From assembly GCA_020536535.1 (NCBI GenBank), contig JAHLWZ010000023.1:4056-27856 (forward strand): 23,801 bases of DNA. The letters are read 5' to 3'. Origin of the DNA: Pelomyxa schiedti. Lineage: Eukaryota; Evosea; Pelobiontida; Pelomyxidae. How positions within the stretch are numbered: the stretch's first letter is position 1; each line of letters begins with the position of its first letter. Position numbers and translations under genes: made by a program. The notes below the pieces were generated by a model that was given only the letters and a program-made list of their open reading frames with translations, ran no database searches and was not told the origin of the DNA. Below are positions 8,934 through 16,232 of the stretch, piece after piece.

Positions 8934-11900
8934 ATGTCGTTCCTGGCACCCAAGAACCCTGTGGACTCAGCGAAACTGGAGATGATCAAACAGATCGCAG
9001 TTTGCGTGTCGACGCGATTTGCCAAGAACTACCTTTCGTCGCTCAAGGACGAGCTCATTGCCCAGGCCGAGAAGAAAAAAGCGAAGGAAATAGCGGAGCG
9101 GCTGCGCAGGGAGCGAAGATCCGGGGCCTCTCGAGATCCAACAAAGGGTGGACCGCAGCCAAGGCGACCGAGGAAAAAAGGGACGAAGAAGCCGGACAAG
9201 TTGTGCGCGAAGGTGACGACGTGGGAGACGTTGGATTCTGATATCGACCCTTACGTCGTGCGTGCCAATTCATTCCTAGTAATTACTTTTTGGAGGAATT
9301 AACGCAGCTCCCCTTTGCAAAATACAAGGTGTATGTTATTATTTCCAGTTATGATGGGAGAGAAGCAACGAAAAACCGCCGTTATAAAGACTTCAAGCTA
9401 CTTAATAAAAAGGTAGAGACTTGTGTTAGTCAATGGCTTTTTTTTGACGAAAAAAAAGCTTGGGAAGAAAGTCCCTTCCGGAGCTAAAATTCCTCCTGCA
9501 AACTCGTTATTTGGTGTCCGTAATCTTCACACAGCTTTTCTTCACGATAGGAAAACGAGCTTATCCCAGTACTTGAAATGTCTTTGTGATGTAGAAGCCC
9601 TTGCTACAGAAGTTGAATTTTTGAAGTTCCTAGGACTTGGTACCTGGCCTTTAGACTTTGGCCTATCCCTCTCCCTGGTCTTTAACTTGTTACAGTTAAA
9701 CCTGAAGACCCCCTCAGTGCCGTGGTCTTCGAGAATGCCATTGACCGAACCAAGTGGGATTTGTGGATCTGGAAAAAAATTGTGTGGGATGAGGACGGGC
9801 AAGCTATTGCAAAGCTTGTTGTGGAAGACATAAGACAGGAGATCTGGTATGATATTGTTCAGGCGTGTCCTCCTTCTGAAGCTGCACGCAGAACAGCACT
9901 CAAAGTTGCATATAGAACGATATGCCTAACAGTTACTCCAGTCATAAATGCAGCATGGAACACTGTTTCTGAACAGGCAAAACCAGTTCGCCATAAAGTG
10001 ACGGAAGTGCTCCAAGGGATGTTTGAGAAATTAGTTGAAGTGAAGACAGACATCAAGGCAAAACTAAAAGCTGGCATGGCTGCGGCATTGGCTCCAGTTA
10101 TACAGATAATTCAAAAAGTACTTGGGAATATATTGTCTCGTCTGCTACCCCCACTTATCGAAGGTCTTCAACCGGCAGTAGAGAAAGCAGTTATCATTTC
10201 TTCCATGGTGAGCCAAGCTATTGAAACTGGAGACATTGCCAAGTGCAAAGATGTACGCGATGTTGTGCATGATACAAAGAAAGCTGTGTACAAAAAAGCG
10301 GAGGAAGCGTTACAGAAATCGTTGGAAAATCTCGTAGGAGAGTGCTCCAAGGATATTTCTCACGATGCTTTAAAAACTTTACTGTCACCTTTCAGCAAAA
10401 TCTTTGACATTCTGAATTCCTTGATAACACTGATTGACCCTGAGACTTATATGGATGTGGTTATCTTTCTCATAAAGCAGAAAGGGGTAATCCTAACTAT
10501 GCAAGACCCAACAAATACAGCATCCGTACAGGAAAAGCTTGATTGGGAAGAATCGGATGCCATGTGGCACGCACGGTGGAATGGGTATCAAATTCGCAAT
10601 GCTGGACGTGAGCTGTGGTGGGACCTTTCCACTTTGCTTGCTGATCTAGGGCCTGTGGCAGATGTATTTTGGTCCCTGGCTTGCTCGATTCAAAGCAGAA
10701 TCCACAAACGGTCTCTGAAAAAGTTTTCCTGGAAATTTGGAGATTATTTATATAATAGTCTCAATAATCCTGCCGATACCCGCCCATGGGCTGTGAAAGT
10801 TAATGACTCCTTCCTTCTTGGATACCACAAAGCCCTGAAATGCGCCAAGAAGAATTTAATTGGCATTGCCTCAGAATACGCTGTCGAGTTTGTAAAAAAG
10901 CCCATTCTTGGGCCTCTCGAAAAAGAATTCATCCCCAAACTCAAGGAAGTAATCGACCCAATTGAATCCCTTATACCTGAACCAATTAGAGAAATTCTTG
11001 ATGTTGGTGGTCTGGTGATTCAATCCATAACCGAATCGATATCGGAAGCTATAACATCTATTGTAACCAGTCAAGGCCCTCTGTGTTCTACTGAATTTTT
11101 AAAACTTGGCATAGTACTGTCCTCAACAGCCTCCTTAAATCCTCCCACTCCTGGAGGACTTAGTTCTGCAACTAATCAGACACCTCCAAATGCAAACACT
11201 ACTCCAAACCCTGTACCTCCCCTTGCAACTACCCATACGATGAATGTACAACCAGAGACCACCACAGTCACTGTGCAACATCAACAGCCTCACACCGAGC
11301 AATCGCAAACTGCAGCTCCGGGCCCTGGAGTACAAACAACTACCCTCACACAACAGAGCACTCATCCACAGTCAGGGCTGCAATCATCACCTACCAACTC
11401 TGGTTCCGAACAGCCTGCAAATCAACATCCTGGTCAGAATCAACTGTCCGTTATGCAGCAACCTGGTGTACAACAGCAATCCCTCACGCCGCAGCCACAT
11501 TCCGGATTCCAGCAACTGCAACCAATTTCGCAACAACCCGGAGTGCAACCATTAACGCCGCAATCTAGTGCGAACTGTGCGCAATACCCTGCTCCACAAA
11601 CGATACAGTTCCAAGGGCAGCAGTCAATGCAGTACACCATGCCGCAATATGCACAGTACAATGGGCAGCTAAATCAATACAACATGTATCAACAACCTGG
11701 AATGCCGCTTTCCTTTCCGATTCAACCCGGAGCACTACAAAACACACAAGCTTTGCCTCAACCTAGTGGGATTCCCATTCAAAACTTTAGTCCGCAACCC
11801 GGTGTGGGTGTACAACCAGGTATGGTGTATTCTATGTACCCACAAAACACTGGTATCCCTCCTAATGCACAGGTATATCGATCCCCGACTACAAATCTAA

Positions 11901-11967
11901 TCTTGTTTAGTTCCCAATGGGCTACCAACAACCTTTGTATTACCCAGGACAACAAATGTATTTTTGA
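8934..11967 (+). CDS. PX-domain phosphoinositide-binding protein with long helical region and Q/P-rich tail
   Basis: Five exons (8934-9278, 9308-9412, 9459-9639, 9696-11872, 11911-11967) give 954 residues in phase. Residues 1-100 are charged and coiled-coil-like (QAEKKKAKEIAERLRRERR). The PX domain spans about 105-215: KYKVYVIISSYDG, then RRYKDF (the phosphoinositide-binding Arg), IPP, and a SLSQYLKCL helix. After it, a region of roughly 450 residues is predicted all-helical (WDLWIWKKIVWDEDGQA, many Val/Ile/Lys heptads); I recognise no named domain. Repeats of NAAWNTVSEQ-like amphipathic helices suggest lipid or protein binding. From about residue 685 to the end the protein is Q/P/N-rich, ending [13 protein letters not shown]. 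It probably acts at endosomal or other phosphoinositide-bearing membranes. The first intron is only 29 nt. The last exon overlaps the antisense 3' end of the DHHC gene by 28 bp. Confidence 0.85.
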
Positions 11968-13429
11968 AAAGAAAGGGTTTTCACAAACATGATCAAACAT
12001 AATACTTGGGAGAAATTGGTGAATAGTAGTCCTTTATCCCGAGGTTTCGTTTCAATGAGGCAATCCGTAACCCAGGAGACCAAAGTGGACGCTTGTGAAG
12101 AGTTAGGTGAAGTTGGGAGAATTTCGAATGGAACCTCATCCTTGTAGCAGGTAAGCATACTTAAGGAGTTCTCCAGAAAGCCCAGATGGAAGGGATTCGA
12201 GAATCGCATAGGGGGGAAAGACATGTATTCAATTACGTGCATGTGCAGTTTTTCGTATTGGGTTACATTGTAAGCAAGGTTGGATGCCTTAAGAGAATGA
12301 GCAAAATGTTCAAGGGTTGCATGGGTACCTGGGCCACAATAAGGGAAAAAACAGCACAAGCGAAAAATCCAGCTAAACATATGCAGACCAATAGCCACCA
12401 AAAGGCGAGGGTATTATAGGACTCAGGCATGTAAAAAAATGCTCAAAGTAAAGTCAATGGTAATGGAAAAAATAGTCTCCTTACCGTGGAGACTTATTAA
12501 TCCTCCAATACCAGAGTGTGTCCCCTGAAGAAGCAAAAAAATAACAAAGTAGATGTGATTATCAGCCCCTGTAAACACAACTCTCAGCAGGCATGAATGA
12601 TGGGATATAAATGCCATCTTCAAAGGATGACCCATTGGAGAGATAGAGATAAATAAAATAGGTACCAATACAATTATCCACCCAAGGGCAGTGATGATCG
12701 TAGCGATACACGCAACGTTTACATAGTTTACAGTGCTGAAAAGATGTATCTTTTAAGTGATCTTTTAAGAGGGTGGCAGGTCAACCTTGGCTCGCATCGG
12801 TTTGATAATATGGCAGTCATCACAATAGAGTTTCAAATGTTCTGGGGCATCGTCTGGAAGTTGAAAGGGTTCCTTTTTTTGTTTTGGTTTTTTACAATCT
12901 CAATTCGCTGTCGGTTGTACCTCCGTGAGTGGAACGAACCCTGGTGAGGTTCGGCGTGCTTTTTCGTAGACAGCAAGCACAATTGCAGCAAGAACGCACA
13001 AGAAAATGCAAATACCATGGAACCTCGTCCCTGCGTGTCTTTATCAGCCACAAGGGGAAAAAGAAAAAAAAAAAAAAAAAAAGAACAGCCCATAGAAGGT
13101 TCAGCACAGCACACACAGAGCACAACAAACAGACTAGGGCACACACTATTCCAAAGCACAGTCAGCACCGAAGTGCAGCCAAAGGCGTGCAAGGAGAACT
13201 GCACCACCGGCATAGCGTAGCTCCCACTCTCCTCGATCAGCCTCCCCACCCACGCCCACACTCGCGAGTACGTCCGGCACACCGCGCTGGCCTGGCCCCC
13301 GCCCTCCCCAGCCACGGCCACGGCCACGCCCTCCCCCGGCCTCGGCCCTGCCCCTGCCCCTACCCCTGCCCCTCCTCCTCTCCCCCCTATAACAACCACC
13401 GTGTCGTTGGCGTTGTTGTCCCCGTCCAT
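11940..13429 (-). CDS. DHHC-type protein S-palmitoyltransferase
   Basis: Minus-strand gene with about eight exons. The cysteine-rich domain is unmistakable after joining: [14 protein letters not shown], then [18 protein letters not shown], then NCIG and NHIYFVIF. The DHHC codons lie at 12688-12699. A membrane helix and the family's P-G-x-V-P-like motif precede it ([19 protein letters not shown], then SPGFVP), and a fourth helix follows ([20 protein letters not shown]). The tail has YNVTQYEKL (the TTxE-like position) and [10 protein letters not shown], typical of the C-terminus. The enzyme attaches palmitate to cysteines of membrane proteins, usually at Golgi or plasma membrane. The N-terminus is Gly/Ala/Val/Pro-rich and coded by a G-run tract. 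I chose ATG 13429 because the in-frame ATG at 13504 lies inside the inverted repeat. The join from the first exon (TM1) to TM2 across a T18 tract, and the last about 50 residues, are uncertain. Confidence 0.8.
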
Positions 13430-13473
13430 GAACCCGTCTTTGATTAAGGGTTTTTTGCTTATTGTGAAGAGGT

Positions 13474-13744
13474 AGGCTGTTGACTCAGGGTTCCGTACCA
13501 CCAAGGATACAGCCTAAACCCACAGCCATAATGAAGAACAACCCTGCCCCAATAAAAGAAAGCAACACAAAACCAACTCGCATAAGTTGTTTGGTGTTGC
13601 CATAAAGGCCACCGACATACAGTGTTGGCACACTTATTATTGTTGTTTTGTGTTGCTTTCTTTTATTGGGGCAGGGTTGCTCTTCATTATGGTTGTGGGT
13701 TTAGGCTGTATCCTTGGTGGTACAGAATTCTGAGTCAACAGCCT
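13474..13744. repeat. 100-bp inverted repeat with 71-bp spacer
   Basis: Left arm 13474-13573 and right arm 13645-13744 are reverse complements with five mismatches, all transitions. The outer ends read AGGCTGTTGACTCAG and the inner ends AAGCAACACAAAAC. The spacer is 13574-13644. It lies between the DHHC start and the stop of the ankyrin gene, both on the minus strand, so it falls in a 3' or 5' untranslated region. No convincing target-site duplication flanks it. It could be a MITE-like element or a hairpin giving double-stranded RNA. Confidence 0.95.
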
Positions 13745-13768
13745 TGAGTCTACTAAGGGTATTGAGGG

Positions 13769-16132
13769 TTACAAAGTATTGTCTGTACACAGTGTTATTC
13801 CAGAGCCCTTCCGTGGTCTCTTGCTGTTCGGTTCCAGGGAACCATTGCAGCTGGTGTTTTGCCCAGAAGATACACAAAATGCCACAATCCAACTTGCAAG
13901 TTCCTGCTGCCCGCACTGCCTCAGTTTCTGCAGTGCAGTCTGCAAAGAGGTCCAATTTCTGGAATTCGAAGCGGGTCTCGTGATGTGAAACTGCTCAAAA
14001 ATCCACATAACAATACTTGGTTTCGATTCCGTGACAATGGGGCCTAGTGTGTCAAAGATGTCATCCAGCCCAACCTGGAACCTCTCAATGAACCACTGGA
14101 CACACGTAAGTGTGCCTCTGCAGATGACCTTAAGGTACTTGACTCCACAGGAGTGATTATATGAAGGTGGTATGCACTCGGCAAATACTTTTAGGGGAGG
14201 CAGGTAATACGCTTCACAAAGGCGTTGCAACACAGCACTGTCACTTATGTCGTCATAAGTAATATTGAAGTGGTGCAATGCCCACCACAGCATTGAATCC
14301 TTTGGGTCATTGTACTCAACTAGCAAGTCGTCTTGTACAGCGTCATAAAGAAGCGGTTCAATGGAAATGTCATCGGTGTTGATCTGTAGCACTGGCCACA
14401 GGTTTTTCAGTGCCCGGCAACTGATTTCATCAGGAACAATGGAATTGCGAATATCTGGTACTGTGAGGTGCCCCATAGTAGCAATCTTTGGTAAAAAAAT
14501 GTCCACGCACGGAGGGAAAAAGTGCCGTGGAAGTGGCAGAGATTGAAGTTTACTACAACTGATGTGGAGCAATGTCAGCCAGTGAAGCTTACTCAGAATT
14601 GATTCAGGGTGCATGTTGTCAAAAATCCACATAACTGAGGAAGTAAAGCCACGAGAAATACAAGAACTTAGAATGAACTCCAGCTCTTCAGGTGACCAGT
14701 GGAAGGTTGAGGCTAAAAAGTTGGCCATGGGAAAGGATATGTATTCAGTTGGAACTTCATTCCAATCTACAATAGTGGGTGTTAGAGCGTGAAGCATTAT
14801 ACTATTTTGTTTCCCAAAGACATGAACATCGTCTTCGGTGAAGTTATTGAGATTGTGAGCCCAAAGGACACATTCTATATTTTCAGTCTGACAGCAGCTA
14901 CTCAAGAGATGGAAAGCTTCCAGTCCATGAATGGGAACTACTCCCCACGTAGAACGCAACCACTTGGCAAAAGAAAGGTTCCCCTCCTGTAAGGCAGATG
15001 TCAACATCGTCTGCATGTGTGCAAGTGGATCCAAATCAAAGTGATTGTACAACCACTGAACTAACGACTGTTGTCCCTTTGCACACGCAAAGTACAGCAT
15101 GTCAATTATGAGGCTGTGGCTTATTGTCTCTCCTTTAGTAAACTGCCCCATAAGCCATTCTACAACTTGGCAGTGGCCGGCTTCGCAAGCTGCAAGCATA
15201 CACTCCCTCAAACAATTTTGGTTGTAATTTTCCACAGCAGGAAAGCGATAACTGAATGCCCATTTCACAACTTCTATGCTTCCACTGTGACAAGAAGCTT
15301 CTCGAAAATCTCCCCAAGTCGCGTGAGTGTTGGTAATGTACTTTGATAGAGCCGAGTGTACATACTTTGCCAACTCCAGGTTGCCGCTGAAGGAAGCGCT
15401 CTTTAGAGCGCAGATAGCCAGACAAGAACACTTCAACTCAGCCTTATCCCTGCGCAGAAGTGACTCAAGAAGCCACTTTGTGCACTCCATCTTCCCACAG
15501 CAGCAAGCAGAGCACAGCGCATCAGCGTAGGCATTGAAAGAGTCCGGAATATCGAACCTCTCGGCAAACCACTTGGCGAAGCGAAGGTGACCATGACTGC
15601 AGCTATAGGCCAGGGGCCCAAAGCTAGGCAATTTCCCCCTTCCTCCATTTCTCCTCTTTCCCACAATGTTATACCCCGCGGCAGCGGGAGCATTGCCACT
15701 CTCGCTCCCGGATAAAATTCTCGCGGCAGCACAACCACCCTGCCTCGAGGCAATGTGCCGAGCAACATTGACGGCGCCGTAGGCCGCGGCGCAATTCATC
15801 GCGTGGAGGAAGCCGCCCCACTTGCGCAGGAGGAACGAGGCGCCGAGGGCCCGGAGGGGGAACAGCGCCTCGCTGAGGGCCACCACGAGCTCGTCCCCGT
15901 CGTAGTGGCGGCTGTGGGCGAGGAGCGCGGTTCCTGCGGCGTCGTCCCAGCGCAGCGGGCTGCGGTCGTTGTGCCCCTGCGGCAGGCAGTTGCACACGAG
16001 GCGCACTGGCGAGGAGGCCCGGGAGCCCGCCACACCAAGGCATGACTGAGGGAACAACGAAGGCAACACCACAGTCCACAGAGTGTGGGAAATCTTCAGC
16101 ACCGAACCGGCACGGCTAGTTCCGGTGATCAT
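13769..16132 (-). CDS. long degenerate ankyrin-repeat protein, single exon
   Basis: One uninterrupted frame of 787 residues from ATG 16132; unusual here, where all other genes are split. After a hydrophobic/Cys-containing leader (about 1-90) it consists of many helix-pair units of about 30-36 residues. Their ends read like AKWFAERFDI, CTKWLLESLL, VKWAFSYRF, VEWLMGQF, VQWLYNHF, VMWIFDNM, VQWFIERF and VMWIFEQF, with intervening ACxxGH and SxxGxLE turns. This is the degenerate ankyrin pattern found in large families in some amoebae (family knowledge). The role is likely protein-protein binding; the partner is unknown. The C-terminus has a basic patch (NSKRPRKG) that could be a nuclear localisation signal. 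The same frame is open upstream to an ATG at 16408, but that would run through the divergent GTPase start and a poly-A-like tract, so I prefer 16132. The lack of introns suggests retroposition or recent family expansion (inference). Confidence 0.8.
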   Translation of the reverse strand: MITGTSRAGSVLKISHTLWTVVLPSLFPQSCLGVAGSRASSPVRLVCNCLPQGHNDRSPLRWDDAAGTALLAHSRHYDGDELVVALSEALFPLRALGASFLLRKWGGFLHAMNCAAAYGAVNVARHIASRQGGCAAARILSGSESGNAPAAAGYNIVGKRRNGGRGKLPSFGPLAYSCSHGHLRFAKWFAERFDIPDSFNAYADALCSACCCGKMECTKWLLESLLRRDKAELKCSCLAICALKSASFSGNLELAKYVHSALSKYITNTHATWGDFREASCHSGSIEVVKWAFSYRFPAVENYNQNCLRECMLAACEAGHCQVVEWLMGQFTKGETISHSLIIDMLYFACAKGQQSLVQWLYNHFDLDPLAHMQTMLTSALQEGNLSFAKWLRSTWGVVPIHGLEAFHLLSSCCQTENIECVLWAHNLNNFTEDDVHVFGKQNSIMLHALTPTIVDWNEVPTEYISFPMANFLASTFHWSPEELEFILSSCISRGFTSSVMWIFDNMHPESILSKLHWLTLLHISCSKLQSLPLPRHFFPPCVDIFLPKIATMGHLTVPDIRNSIVPDEISCRALKNLWPVLQINTDDISIEPLLYDAVQDDLLVEYNDPKDSMLWWALHHFNITYDDISDSAVLQRLCEAYYLPPLKVFAECIPPSYNHSCGVKYLKVICRGTLTCVQWFIERFQVGLDDIFDTLGPIVTESKPSIVMWIFEQFHITRPASNSRNWTSLQTALQKLRQCGQQELASWIVAFCVSSGQNTSCNGSLEPNSKRPRKGSGITLCTDNTL

Positions 16133-16232
16133 CTCTGATTTCAGCGAAAGAAGCTTTTCGAAAAATTGGTGGTTGACCAAAAACAAAAAAAACAAAAAAC
16201 GGAAATCACAGGTTAACGTTTTGTACTGGCTC
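16133..16232. promoter_or_regulatory. bidirectional promoter between ankyrin gene and GTPase copy B
   Basis: A 100-bp gap between opposed ATGs. It contains an inverted CCAAT (ATTGGTGG) near 16168 and an A-rich run (AAAAACAAAAAAAAC) near 16180-16200. No TATA box was identified. The call rests on gene geometry. Confidence 0.35.

Noticed and set aside
13017-13447. A plus-strand Pro/Arg-rich frame across the G/C-rich region.
   Set aside because: It is the shadow of the DHHC N-terminal exon on the minus strand, where helix and CRD exons follow in phase.
13474-13744. A classical transposon with target-site duplications.
   Set aside because: The flanks (GAAGAGGT and TGAGTCTA) show no duplication, and there is no coding capacity for a transposase.
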